64,000 bases of DNA from Ralstonia sp. RRA (lineage in GTDB: Bacteria > Pseudomonadota > Gammaproteobacteria > Burkholderiales > Burkholderiaceae), in assembly GCF_037023145.1 (NCBI RefSeq), contig NZ_CP146091.1:310001-374000 (forward strand), read 5' to 3'. Below are positions 50,119 through 58,999 of the stretch, in pieces. A model generated the notes under the pieces. The model saw only the letters and a program-made list of their open reading frames with translations, searched no databases and was not told the DNA's origin. How positions within the stretch are numbered: the stretch's first letter is position 1; the number at the start of each line of letters is the position of its first letter. A program made the translations under genes and the position numbers.

Positions 50119-50982
50119 TCAAACGGTCACTTGCGGCTCGCCCGGTTGTGAAGCTTCCGATGCCAGCGCCGTGCGCAGGGTGATGCACCGCAACTGCGCT
50201 TGGGCGGCGGCTTGCAGCACCATCGGCAGCGCGGCTAGCAGCACGGGCTGGCCGTGGGCATCGCGCGCCGCGTGGCCATCGTGAACGAGCAGGATGTCCT
50301 GTGCTGCCAGGTTGTGCAGCAAGCGCCGCGCCACGGTAGCCGCATCGTGCGAGCGTGTGTCAAAGCCGCGTCGGGTCCAGCTCGCCAGTTGCAGGCCGAG
50401 CTGGCACAGCACGGGTTCGAGAAACGGGTTGCGCAACCCGGCGGGCGCGCGAAAGAACAGCGGGCGCGTACCGGTGATCTCCGTCAGCGTGTTCTGCGCG
50501 GCTTCGATCTCCCGCCGCAGTGCGCCGGGGCCTTGCACCGAGAAGTTGTGGCGATGGCGCTGGCTGTGGTTTTCCACTGCGTGCCCGCGCGCGACGATGG
50601 CCTCGACACAGTGCGGGTGTCGGCGCGCCAGATCGCCAATGCAGAAGAACGTTGCCTTGGCGCCGTATGCGTCCAGCAGATCGAGCACGCGCGGCGTGAC
50701 TTCGGGGTCGGGGCCGTCGTCGATGGTGAGCGCGATCTGCTGACCGGCGGTTGCCGGCAGGCGCGTCCAGTTGGGCCCGAGCAGCGAACTGCGCGGCCAC
50801 AGCCCGGCGGCCATCAGCGCCAGGTGCGAGGCAACGACGGCACCACCCGCCAACGGCCAGGACGATGGTTGTGCCACCACCGCCACGGCGGCGCCCGCGT
50901 GCAGTGCCAGCGCACCGTTGATGAGCGGGGTGGGTTTCCAGCGCCGTGCCAGACCGAGGGGGTAGGTGAGTGGGGCGTTCAT
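50119..50982 (-). CDS. NodB-type polysaccharide deacetylase-like protein
   Basis: 287 residues. Two N-terminal hydrophobic segments (about 23-35 and 45-62) precede a NodB domain: catalytic TIDDGPDPEVT (Asp88/Asp89), metal ligands H139-x3-H143 in ENHSQRHRH, FFRAPAGLRNP and ILLVHDGH at the end. Such enzymes remove acetyl groups from amino sugars. It is not part of the canonical aryl-polyene set; overlap with the MMPL gene (ATGA) ties it to this operon. It could modify a glycosylated product. Confidence 0.87.
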   Translation of the reverse strand: MNAPLTYPLGLARRWKPTPLINGALALHAGAAVAVVAQPSSWPLAGGAVVASHLALMAAGLWPRSSLLGPNWTRLPATAGQQIALTIDDGPDPEVTPRVLDLLDAYGAKATFFCIGDLARRHPHCVEAIVARGHAVENHSQRHRHNFSVQGPGALRREIEAAQNTLTEITGTRPLFFRAPAGLRNPFLEPVLCQLGLQLASWTRRGFDTRSHDAATVARRLLHNLAAQDILLVHDGHAARDAHGQPVLLAALPMVLQAAAQAQLRCITLRTALASEASQPGEPQVTV

Positions 50983-53447
50983 GCGGCAGTGTGCTGATCG
51001 GGGGCAGCCTTTGGCGCGAGGATGGCGGAAAACACCAGCGCCAGCATGGCACCGGGGCCGACGGTCAACCCGAACGTTTCCAGCATCGGCACGCGTGAGA
51101 ATGCCAGCAGGCCGAAGCCGGCCACCGTCGCCAGGTTGGCCACCAGCAGGGATACCAGTGTCTGCGATGCTGGTTGTGAGGGCTGTGACGTGCCTGTGCG
51201 CTGGTTGAAGAACAACGCGTAGTTCGAACCCACTGCCACGATCAGCAGCATGCCCACCAGATGCAGGATGGTGAGTTGGACGCCCTCCAGCGCAAAGCCG
51301 GCGGTGACGACCAGCACCGCCGCCACCAGTGGCGCCAGCGCGCGCAGTGTGCGTTGTGCAGAACGCAGCGCGACCCACAGCAGCAACGCAATCGCCACGA
51401 ACCCCGCCAGGGAGAGGTGGATGTCCTCACGCACGTAGTTGACGTAGAGGCGGTCGGCTTCTGCTTTCAGGTCGACGAACAGTGCGCCGGGCAGGTTGGC
51501 GTGCTCGACAGCAGCGCGAATGGCTGCGGCATTCAAGCTAGGTGGATTTGCGGTCTGAGCGTCTGCTTTGTCGATGGGGGGTGCGCGCAGCGGCAGCATG
51601 GCGCTCCACTGGCCGTCGCGTTCCGTGAGCAGTGCATCAACGGCCAGTGCCATCGATGTGCCTTGCAGATCAGCGCGACGCAGCAGCGCTTGCGCGCGCG
51701 CGGTGGCCACATCGGCGATGAACGGGGCGAAGAGCTCCGGCTTTACACGGATGGGCTGATCTTCAACGGCGGCACGCATGCGCGCGGTCAGCACGTCAGC
51801 GGGCGGCAGGCTGGCCAGGCGCGCGCGCTGTGTGGCATCGCTTGGCAGATAGCGTGCAGGGTTCTCGAACCCGGCCAGCGCGCCGGCATCCACCAGCGGT
51901 TGCAGTTGTGCGGCCACCTTCTCCGCGCCTTGCAGCGCCGCCTGTTCGCTCGCGCCCGGAATCACCACCAGATAGCGCACGTCCGGTGCGCCCACGTCGG
52001 CTCGTAGACTGGCGTCGAGTGCCTGGCTTTGGGCCGGCACGGGGCTGAGCGCTGCAAGCTCGCGGCTCCAGAGGCCGTCGCGCTGCAGCGCTAGTGCGGC
52101 GCATGCGCCCACCAGCGTGAGCACGAGCGCCCAACGCAGGCGCGGTGCAGCTTGCGCAGCGCGTGCCAACCACGCACCAAGCTTGGCAACGTCGCGAATC
52201 TCCACGTGCGCACCGCGCAGATGCGGCAGCACATAGCGCGTAACCATCGCCGCCGTCACCAGCCCAACAATCGAATACAGCCCCAGTTGCACCAGCCCCG
52301 GAAAGCCGGAGAACAGCATCGACGCAAAACCGCACACCGAGGTCAGCACGCCCAGGCGGATGGTCGGCCAGTACGTGGCAATCCACGCACGCAATGAATC
52401 GGCTGGACGTGCCGTGCGAGTGCCTGCAGATTGCACGAACAGGTAGATCGAATAGTCGACGGCCTCGCCGATGAGCGTGGTGCCGAATCCGAGCGTCAAC
52501 CCGTGTACCGAGCCGAACCCAATGCTGACCGCCGCCACGCCGGCCGCCACCCCCGAGAGCACCGGCAGCAGCCCGAGCACCAGCGTGCGCGGCGAGCGAT
52601 ACACCGTCAGCAGCAGCGCCACGATCAACACCAGGCTCAATGCGGAGAGCCGTTCCACGTCGTGCTTGATGGTGTCGCGCGTATCGACCGAGAAGACGCC
52701 GGGGCCGGTCATCAGCAGCTTGGCGGATGCGGCGTTCGGTGTGGTGTGCGCGGCCGCATCGAACGCGCGGCGCACGGTGTCGATGGCGCGCGCCTGCGCA
52801 TCGGTGTCGGAGCCGGCGGCGGAGGTCTGCGCGACCAGCACGGCACGCTTGCCGTCGCGCGAGGCCCAGACGCCGTTCGATAGGGAGGGCAGTGCTGCGC
52901 TGTCCAGCTGGCTGACAAGCGCGGCCACTTCGCCGGTCGGGTCATGCGGCAGCATGTTTTTGGCGACGAGGCCGGCGGACGATGCCAGCAGGTCGAGGCT
53001 CTCGCCCAGCGCCTGGTGCAGCCCCTCTGCGGAAAAGCGTTGTGGTGTGACGGCCGGGCTCAGCACATAGCGGTGCTCAAAGACGAACTGCCTGTCGCGC
53101 GCTTCGCTCACGGGCTCGCCGTTGTTGACGGCGCTGAATTGCGCATCCGTACGCAGCGTGGCCGCGAGTTGCCTGGACAACGCTGCGCGCGTGGTGGCCG
53201 CATCATCCCCTCCACCGCCTTCGATGCCGATGAGGATCAGCCGCGACACCAACCCTTCGCGCAGTTGATCAACCAGCACGCGCTGCTCGGCGCTGGGCGA
53301 ACGCGGCAGAAAGGCGGAGAGGTCCGCCGTGAAGTTCGTGCGGCCGATGACGAGGGTGCACAGCAGCAGGCCGAGCAGCCATAGCAGCACTGCGGGCTGC
53401 CGGTAAGCGCGCGTGTTGTTGGCGGGCTCGCGCATCGGCATCAACAT
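50979..53447 (-). CDS. MMPL/RND-family exporter
   Basis: 822 residues, about 12 membrane helices in two halves, each with a large periplasmic loop. N-terminal ADLSAFLPRSPSAEQRVLVD, then helices near TVYRSPRTLVLGLLPVLSG and GFGTTLIGEAVDYSIYLFVQ; the second half has VGSNYALFFNQRTGTSQPSQ. Aryl-polyene clusters encode one such exporter to move the product or its lipid carrier across the inner membrane. Start at ATG 53447 (overlap TGATG with the LolA-like gene) or 53438. Confidence 0.9.
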   Translation of the reverse strand: MLMPMREPANNTRAYRQPAVLLWLLGLLLCTLVIGRTNFTADLSAFLPRSPSAEQRVLVDQLREGLVSRLILIGIEGGGGDDAATTRAALSRQLAATLRTDAQFSAVNNGEPVSEARDRQFVFEHRYVLSPAVTPQRFSAEGLHQALGESLDLLASSAGLVAKNMLPHDPTGEVAALVSQLDSAALPSLSNGVWASRDGKRAVLVAQTSAAGSDTDAQARAIDTVRRAFDAAAHTTPNAASAKLLMTGPGVFSVDTRDTIKHDVERLSALSLVLIVALLLTVYRSPRTLVLGLLPVLSGVAAGVAAVSIGFGSVHGLTLGFGTTLIGEAVDYSIYLFVQSAGTRTARPADSLRAWIATYWPTIRLGVLTSVCGFASMLFSGFPGLVQLGLYSIVGLVTAAMVTRYVLPHLRGAHVEIRDVAKLGAWLARAAQAAPRLRWALVLTLVGACAALALQRDGLWSRELAALSPVPAQSQALDASLRADVGAPDVRYLVVIPGASEQAALQGAEKVAAQLQPLVDAGALAGFENPARYLPSDATQRARLASLPPADVLTARMRAAVEDQPIRVKPELFAPFIADVATARAQALLRRADLQGTSMALAVDALLTERDGQWSAMLPLRAPPIDKADAQTANPPSLNAAAIRAAVEHANLPGALFVDLKAEADRLYVNYVREDIHLSLAGFVAIALLLWVALRSAQRTLRALAPLVAAVLVVTAGFALEGVQLTILHLVGMLLIVAVGSNYALFFNQRTGTSQPSQPASQTLVSLLVANLATVAGFGLLAFSRVPMLETFGLTVGPGAMLALVFSAILAPKAAPDQHTAA

Positions 53448-54037
53448 CAGTTGACCGGTTGCAGGCGCATCAGCGAGTGGTCGCCGTCAGCCTGGCGGAT
53501 GGCGACGCTGCGCAGCACATCGCGCGTGCCATCGAGCGTGATGGTGCTGACCACCTTCTGCATGCGTGCGTCGATGGGGGTGAGCGTGAGCGTCCAGTCA
53601 TCGCCCCGACCGCTGATGGCGACCTTGTACACCGCTTCGAGTGCGTAGCGGTTGCCGGCCAGTGTGGCGCGGATGCTTTCGATGAACGCGGCAAGCTCCG
53701 GATACTGCCCAAGCGGCATCGAGAACTTGCGCTGGTTGCGCTCGACGGTCAGCGTGTTGCCGTCAATCACGAGATGCTCGGGTTTGGGGCGCAGCGTGTG
53801 CTTCTCCAGGTGGTCGGGCGCGACGAAGACGAGTTCGCCGGAGGACTCTATGGGCTGCGCGGCAATCGACAGGGTCTTCGTTTCGGTAAAGGTGGCGCGC
53901 CCGGATTTGTTGTGGGCGAGGGTCGACATCAGGCGGTCGAGCGTCCAGCCCGAAACGTCGGCGGCATGGACGGTGCTGGCCAGCAGGCTGGCCGCGAGCA
54001 TGGCAACGCAGGCGCGAAACAGTGAGCGTGGTGTCAT
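53447..54037 (-). CDS. LolA-like outer-membrane lipoprotein carrier protein
   Basis: 196 residues. Signal peptide ends at TVHAADV; LolA-like beta-rich core with FTETKTLSIAAQPIESSGEL and FVAPDHLEKHTLRPKPEHL. It probably escorts the lipid product through the periplasm from the MMPL exporter. Overlaps the acyltransferase gene by 4 nt and the MMPL gene by 1 nt. Confidence 0.87.
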   Translation of the reverse strand: MTPRSLFRACVAMLAASLLASTVHAADVSGWTLDRLMSTLAHNKSGRATFTETKTLSIAAQPIESSGELVFVAPDHLEKHTLRPKPEHLVIDGNTLTVERNQRKFSMPLGQYPELAAFIESIRATLAGNRYALEAVYKVAISGRGDDWTLTLTPIDARMQKVVSTITLDGTRDVLRSVAIRQADGDHSLMRLQPVN

Positions 54038-54996
54038 GGCATCGGGGTTTCCTGGCGTTCCGAGTGTCCGGCGGGTTGCCGTTCCGTCGCGCTGGCATCG
54101 TGCCAGAAGTCGAAGAAGTTGAACCAGTTGTAGGGCGCCGTGCGGCAGCCGTGTTCGACGTGCTCTACATAGCGTGCCAGCGCGGCCTGGACTGCGGCGG
54201 CGCGGTCCTCGCGCTGCAGGTCCGTGAAGTCGGCCAGCTTGTTGAACTGCACGGCATAGCGGTTGCTGCCCAGGTGCAGGCCGGTCATGAACAGCACGGG
54301 CCGCTTGAGTATGGCCGCCATGTGCAGCGGCCCAAGCGGAAACGCAGCAGGGGCACCGAGGAAGTCCACACGCTGCACGGAAGGGCCAGCATCGCGCAGC
54401 AACGTACGATCAGCCAGCATGCCCACCAAGCCGTTGGCATCGAGCACCTCGCGCACCTGCAGCATGGCATCGACGCGCCCCAGCGGAATGATTTCTGGCG
54501 CCGCCGCCGGGTTGATGGCGGCAACAGCGGCGTTGATGTTGCGTGCGTTGTCTTCGTACATGGCAACGGCGACACGTAGATCGGGCACCGTGCGGCCCAG
54601 CGCGCGCACTACCTCGAAGCTGCCGAGATGCGCGCCCAGCAGAAACGCGCCGTGCCCCTGCGCGAGAGCTTCGTGCACGTGCTGCTGCCCCTGCAACTGA
54701 ATGTCGAACAGGTCGAACCGCGCATGCATCAGGTAGATGCGATCGTGGATCGTGGTGCCGAAGGTCAGCATATGCCGATAGACGTCACGCAGGCTGGCAG
54801 ACCGGCCGAGCACGCGCTGCAGATAGTCGCGCGACGCACGGCATGCCATGGGTGAGCACAGCACGAAGTACAGCGTGCCCAGCCGCAGCAGGAGCCGGCC
54901 AAACGGTCGGCCCAGACGCAGCGATGCCCAGGTCATCGCGCGCAGTGCCGCGAGATTGCTCCGCTCCGGGCGCTCGGCCCATTCCGGGCGTTTCAT
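54034..54996 (-). CDS. LpxL/HtrB-type lysophospholipid acyltransferase-like protein
   Basis: 320 residues. H-x4-D/E acyltransferase motif in GHGAFLLGAHLGSFEVVRAL; other blocks GMLADRTLLRDAGPSVQRVD, FPLGPLHMAAILKRPVLFMT and the C-terminal PYNWFNFFDFW. A near-N-terminal hydrophobic helix suggests inner-membrane attachment. Aryl-polyene loci carry such an acyltransferase, thought to join the polyene to a lipid or sugar. Overlaps both neighbours. Confidence 0.88.
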   Translation of the reverse strand: MKRPEWAERPERSNLAALRAMTWASLRLGRPFGRLLLRLGTLYFVLCSPMACRASRDYLQRVLGRSASLRDVYRHMLTFGTTIHDRIYLMHARFDLFDIQLQGQQHVHEALAQGHGAFLLGAHLGSFEVVRALGRTVPDLRVAVAMYEDNARNINAAVAAINPAAAPEIIPLGRVDAMLQVREVLDANGLVGMLADRTLLRDAGPSVQRVDFLGAPAAFPLGPLHMAAILKRPVLFMTGLHLGSNRYAVQFNKLADFTDLQREDRAAAVQAALARYVEHVEHGCRTAPYNWFNFFDFWHDASATERQPAGHSERQETPMP

Positions 54997-56708
54997 GCGG
55001 GCACACCTTCTGGCGCGCTCGCCTGTGCGCTGAGCACACCGTTGGCGACTTCACGCTCACCCGCGCGGATTGTGAAACGGATCGCTCCACTGGCCGCCGT
55101 TTCGAACGCAAGATCCAGCGCTTCACCCGGCGCCGCAGGGCTCAGGAACTTGGCCGAACCGAGCTGGCAGGCATCGAGCGAACGGCCCAGCGCCATGCCG
55201 ATCGTGTGGATCGCATGATCGAGCAGCACCACGCCCGGCACGATCGGGCGCCCCGGAAAGTGGCCGGGCAGTGCAGGGTGATCTGCGGGGATGGTGAAAC
55301 GCATGGCGGGCTTCCGGTGGTGGCGTTCCAATTGCTGTGCCACCAACGTCGCCAGCACTTCTCGCGCCAGCTTGCCGGTGCCGTTGCGCGGCAAGGCTTC
55401 CACAAACAGCAGTGGGCGCGGCAGGAACGCCGCGTCGATGCGCTCGTGCAGTGCGCGCAGCACTGCCGCCGCACTCAGCCCTGGCGCAACAACCAGCGCC
55501 ACCAGCCGCGTGACCGGTAACCCGCCGTATGCATGCGGCGTGGGCGGTGCGTCGTCCGGCATGAAGAACACGCCGTCCACCACGCCCGGAATCGCATTGA
55601 GCTGATGGTTCAGATACGCCAGCGAAGACCGCTTGCCAGCAATGTTGATGAGATCGGCCTTGCGCCCTTGCAGCAGGAAGTGCGTGTCGTCCAGCAGCTC
55701 CAGCGTGTCGCCCATCGGCACCGGGGTTTCCACGTGCCCACCGGACACCCATACGGTTGGGCCGTCGTCATCGGTCGTGCTGGTGCGCAACTCCAGATGA
55801 ACGTCGGGGTACGCATGCCACGCGGTGTCTTGCGCCGTGCGTCGCGTGGCGAGCTGGCCGGTTTCGGTGCTGCCATAGATCTCGAGCAGCGGTGCGGCCA
55901 GGCGTGCCTCCGCCTCGCGCGCGAGCGCTTCCGACAGCGGCGCAGTGGCTGACAGCACCAGCGCTGCGGCCGGCAAGGTGGGTTCCGACGCCAGCAGCGC
56001 CCGCAGGTGCACCGGCGATGTCACCAGCACGCGCGGCTCCGGTACGGCTTCGAGCGCCTCGCGGATATCCGCCGGATAGAACGGTTGCCGGTTGCTCAAC
56101 GCCAGGCCGGCCTGCAGCGCGAGCAGGACCGTGACCTCAAAGCCATACATATGCTGCGCCGGCACCGTGCCAACCAGCGTGAATGCACGCCCATCGTCCA
56201 GCCCAAGCCGTGTGGCCCCCGCGCGCATGCATCGCACGAGAGCACCCCATGTCTTGCGATGCGGCACCGGCGTGCCGGTCGAGCCAGAGGTGAACAGGTA
56301 GGCCATGACCTGCGACGCATCAATCTGCGGCACATGCAGCGGCACCTCGGCCAGCGCGTCGCCCAGCGTTGCATCATCTGCGTAGTGAAAGCCGGGCAGG
56401 TCGACGGGGCATGCATTTGCGTCATGCAGGCAGAACACATCGGGTGCGAACGCTGCCAGTTGACGCACCATCTGCGGTGTCTGCATCGGCGGCAGCAGGC
56501 TGATCTTGCCCGCCACCAGCGTCGCGCACAGGCCGACGGCAAAGCGGTAGCGGTCCGTACAGGCGTTGAAGACGTGGCCGCGCGGCGGGAGCAACGCTGC
56601 CAATCGCTTCACGTCGGCCAGGAACGTACGCACGGAAACCGGTACGCCGTCGCGCCAGGCGAGCGTGCGGTCCAGCGATGTGTGGGAGACCAGCGGGTAA
56701 GTCGGCAT
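54993..56708 (-). CDS. Acyl-CoA/ACP ligase fused to a dehydratase (AMP-binding plus ApeI-like hot-dog)
   Basis: 571 residues. An adenylating domain of about 450 residues has the A3 loop YLFTSGSTGTPVPHRKTW, a YGSTETGQLA motif, and a Lys in PRNGTGKLAREVL. The C-terminal 115 residues are a hot-dog dehydratase with HFPGRPIVPGVVLLDHAIHT. The fusion activates a starter acid and dehydrates intermediates. In E. coli these two activities are separate genes (ApeH/ApeI). Confidence 0.87.
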   Translation of the reverse strand: MPTYPLVSHTSLDRTLAWRDGVPVSVRTFLADVKRLAALLPPRGHVFNACTDRYRFAVGLCATLVAGKISLLPPMQTPQMVRQLAAFAPDVFCLHDANACPVDLPGFHYADDATLGDALAEVPLHVPQIDASQVMAYLFTSGSTGTPVPHRKTWGALVRCMRAGATRLGLDDGRAFTLVGTVPAQHMYGFEVTVLLALQAGLALSNRQPFYPADIREALEAVPEPRVLVTSPVHLRALLASEPTLPAAALVLSATAPLSEALAREAEARLAAPLLEIYGSTETGQLATRRTAQDTAWHAYPDVHLELRTSTTDDDGPTVWVSGGHVETPVPMGDTLELLDDTHFLLQGRKADLINIAGKRSSLAYLNHQLNAIPGVVDGVFFMPDDAPPTPHAYGGLPVTRLVALVVAPGLSAAAVLRALHERIDAAFLPRPLLFVEALPRNGTGKLAREVLATLVAQQLERHHRKPAMRFTIPADHPALPGHFPGRPIVPGVVLLDHAIHTIGMALGRSLDACQLGSAKFLSPAAPGEALDLAFETAASGAIRFTIRAGEREVANGVLSAQASAPEGVPA

Positions 56709-56741
56709 GAAGCAATCTCGGGTGATGCGGTCGGTATGGGT

Positions 56742-57383
56742 TCAGCGGGATTGCCGGGTTTGCCGATAGGCACGTACGGCGTCGAACAGGCTGGAGCTCG
56801 GCTCGCCACGCAGCACGAGGCGCCGGCAGAGGTATTCCGCGGCAAACATCACGCCCACCAGCGGTAGCGATACATAGTTGGCAAACGTCGACCACGTGAC
56901 GATCGATGCCGCGGCAAACAGCAGTGTGGATACCCCCGCCGTTGCCAGGAAGAACAACGTCCATGCCACCGTCACCTGCCGCGAATAGCGCGCGATGCGT
57001 GGCGTGAGCGTGCCGTGCACCATGGTGGCAAAGCGCGTGCACAGCGGCTCGCGTCCAGCGATGAGCGTGCGGCCGAATACGTAAGCCATCATCAGGTTGA
57101 AGCTCGCATGTTCGAGATACAGGCCCCATTCAAAATGGCGCGATAGCGGTTCGTGGAGCATCCACAGTGCCCCGCTGACAACGCACCACAGCGGCAGCAA
57201 CCAGGCGCGCTGCGCAGCGCGTGCTGCGGCCACCAGCGCAATGGCCAACGGCGGCACGAGTGCCATCGCCAGGCCCAAGCCATGCATGCCCGGTGTCGCC
57301 ACCGCGTAATGCGCGCCCACCTGATAGGCGACGACTGCAGCCACGCCAGCCGCGGCGCGCACGATGCCGGTCAGTCGATCCAT
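56742..57383 (-). CDS. COG4648 family membrane protein (ApeG-like)
   Basis: 213 residues with about five or six membrane helices. Motifs MHEPLSRHFEWGLYLEHASF, MAYVFGRTLIAGREPLCTRF and a C-terminal YVSLPLVGVMFAAEYLCRR. The family is a regular part of aryl-polyene loci; its role is not known. 33 bp upstream of the ligase gene; first gene of the minus-strand operon and divergent from the ACP gene. Confidence 0.82.
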   Translation of the reverse strand: MDRLTGIVRAAAGVAAVVAYQVGAHYAVATPGMHGLGLAMALVPPLAIALVAAARAAQRAWLLPLWCVVSGALWMLHEPLSRHFEWGLYLEHASFNLMMAYVFGRTLIAGREPLCTRFATMVHGTLTPRIARYSRQVTVAWTLFFLATAGVSTLLFAAASIVTWSTFANYVSLPLVGVMFAAEYLCRRLVLRGEPSSSLFDAVRAYRQTRQSR

Positions 57384-57911
57384 GTCAGAGGGGCGCGTAA
57401 GAAGCTGCGGTGCATCAGGTGTGTGGGGGCTGTCCGGTTGCCGGTGATGCCGGGCGCTTTCATCATACGCACGGCACAGCGGGCCGGTTGGTGCGGTCCG
57501 GACCTCGCCAGACGGTTGTTCTAGCGGGCCACATTCTAGTGGCCCGCACGTGTCTCGCCCGACTGGCCGATGCCGTGTTTGTAACCGGATGTACATCCTG
57601 TCGAAAGCGCAATGACAGCGCCCGGTAGCCGATTCGCGATACCACGCGGTGTTGACCCCGCCATTGAATCGTTTGCGTCACAAATGCCAGTGTGGCGCGC
57701 GAGGTTTTTGTCACGGTTTCGCGCTATACGAGGGGGGACCCTTCGACTAGAATCCGCGTAGCTTAAACACCCCCATACCGCACGGGCGGGGGCAGGGCAA
57801 GGCAGGGTTTCGGGCGAGGAGGACGTCGTCGCTTCAGGCCACATTCCTGGCCGCATTCCCTCGCTACAGGGTCTGTCCGCAGACGCTACGCTGCCCGTGT
57901 GAGCAAGACCG
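57384..57911. other. 528-bp divergent control region of the aryl-polyene-like cluster
   Basis: Lies between the membrane protein (minus) and ACP (plus). It contains a hairpin GCGGGCCAC/GTGGCCCGC with loop ATTCTA (57524-57547) and a perfect 12-bp palindrome GGATGTACATCC (57587-57598), a candidate operator. Stretches such as 57650-57755 are A/T-richer. No convincing ORF or -35/-10 pair was found. Confidence 0.6.
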
Positions 57912-58172
57912 ATGAACGATCTGGAAAAAGAACTCGCCACCCTGATGATTGGCGAGCTGAATCTCGAAGACATCCAACTCGATACCCTGAGCGCCGATAC
58001 GCCGTTGTACGGTGAAGGGTTTGCGCTCGACTCCATCGATATCCTTGAAGTCGCGCTGCTGATCTCCAAGAAGTACGGCTTCGAACTGCGTTCGGGCAAT
58101 CCGGACAACGCCAAGATCTTCGCTTCACTGGGCTCGCTGGCCGCCTACGTCGCCGCGCACCGCACGCGATAG
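57912..58172 (+). CDS. Acyl carrier protein
   Basis: 86 residues; phosphopantetheine Ser in ALDSIDILEVALLISKKYGF (LDS motif). The C-terminal half ends SLAAYVAAHRTR. One ACP is present, whereas aryl-polyene loci usually have two. Transcribed away from the main operon with the glycosyltransferase 43 bp behind it. The ATG at 57912 follows GAGCAAGACCG. Confidence 0.9.
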   Translation: MNDLEKELATLMIGELNLEDIQLDTLSADTPLYGEGFALDSIDILEVALLISKKYGFELRSGNPDNAKIFASLGSLAAYVAAHRTR

Positions 58173-58215
58173 GCACGCGCTGGTTGCCCGCACGTTGCCG
58201 CACACGCATGACGCC

Positions 58216-58986
58216 ATGCCGATGACTGGCGCATCTTCCACGCACCTCGTCCTGATCCCGAGCTACAACCCGGGCGTCAAGGTTGACGAGACCGTGCGCA
58301 GCGCCCGCGCGCAATGGAACCCCGTGTGGGTGGTGGTCGACGGCAGCACCGATGGCAGCGCCGAGCGCCTGCAGGCCATGGCCGCACAAGACCCGGGGCT
58401 GCACGTGATCGTGCTGCCGCGCAATCGGGGCAAGGGCGTGGCCATTCAGGCCGGGCTCGAAGCGGCTGCCGCGCGCGGCTTCACCTACGTGCTGACGATG
58501 GACTCCGACGGCCAGCACCCCGCTGACCTGATCCCCGCCTTCATGGCCGCCTCACAGGCGGCGCCGGATGCCATGATTCTCGGGCAACCGGTATTCGACG
58601 CAAGTGCACCGCAATTGCGCGTGCAGGGGCGGCGCCTGTCGAACGTGTGCGCCAACCTCGAAACGCTATGGGCGGGCATTGGCGATACGCTGTTCGGATT
58701 CCGTGTGTATCCGATCGCGCCGCTGCTTGCCATCATGCGCCGGCACACCTGGATGCGCGGTTTCGACTTCGACCCTGAAGCGGCCGTGCGCCTGTGCTGG
58801 GCCGGCGTGCGCCCCATTCGGGTGGATGCGCCGGTGCGTTACTTCCGGGTGAGCGAAGGCGGCGTGTCGCACTTCCAATATCTGCGCGACAACATCCTGT
58901 TGGTGGGCATGCACCTGCGCCTGACGGCGGGTGGGCTGCTGCGGTTGCCCTGGCAGATCGCCCGACGCTTGCAGCGGGGCTGGTAG
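58216..58986 (+). CDS. Family 2 glycosyltransferase
   Basis: 256 residues from the ATG at 58216 (58222 is also possible). GT-A fold: LVLIPSYNPGVKVDETVRSA, VVDGSTDGSAERL, TMDSDGQHPADLIP with a DxD-type metal motif, and a C-terminal HFQYLRDNILLVGMHLRLTAG segment near the membrane. In aryl-polyene clusters this GT may transfer sugar to the lipid; here it may supply the substrate of the NodB-like deacetylase. Sugar unknown. Confidence 0.85.
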   Translation: MPMTGASSTHLVLIPSYNPGVKVDETVRSARAQWNPVWVVVDGSTDGSAERLQAMAAQDPGLHVIVLPRNRGKGVAIQAGLEAAAARGFTYVLTMDSDGQHPADLIPAFMAASQAAPDAMILGQPVFDASAPQLRVQGRRLSNVCANLETLWAGIGDTLFGFRVYPIAPLLAIMRRHTWMRGFDFDPEAAVRLCWAGVRPIRVDAPVRYFRVSEGGVSHFQYLRDNILLVGMHLRLTAGGLLRLPWQIARRLQRGW

Positions 58987-58999
58987 AGACGACGCCGGC

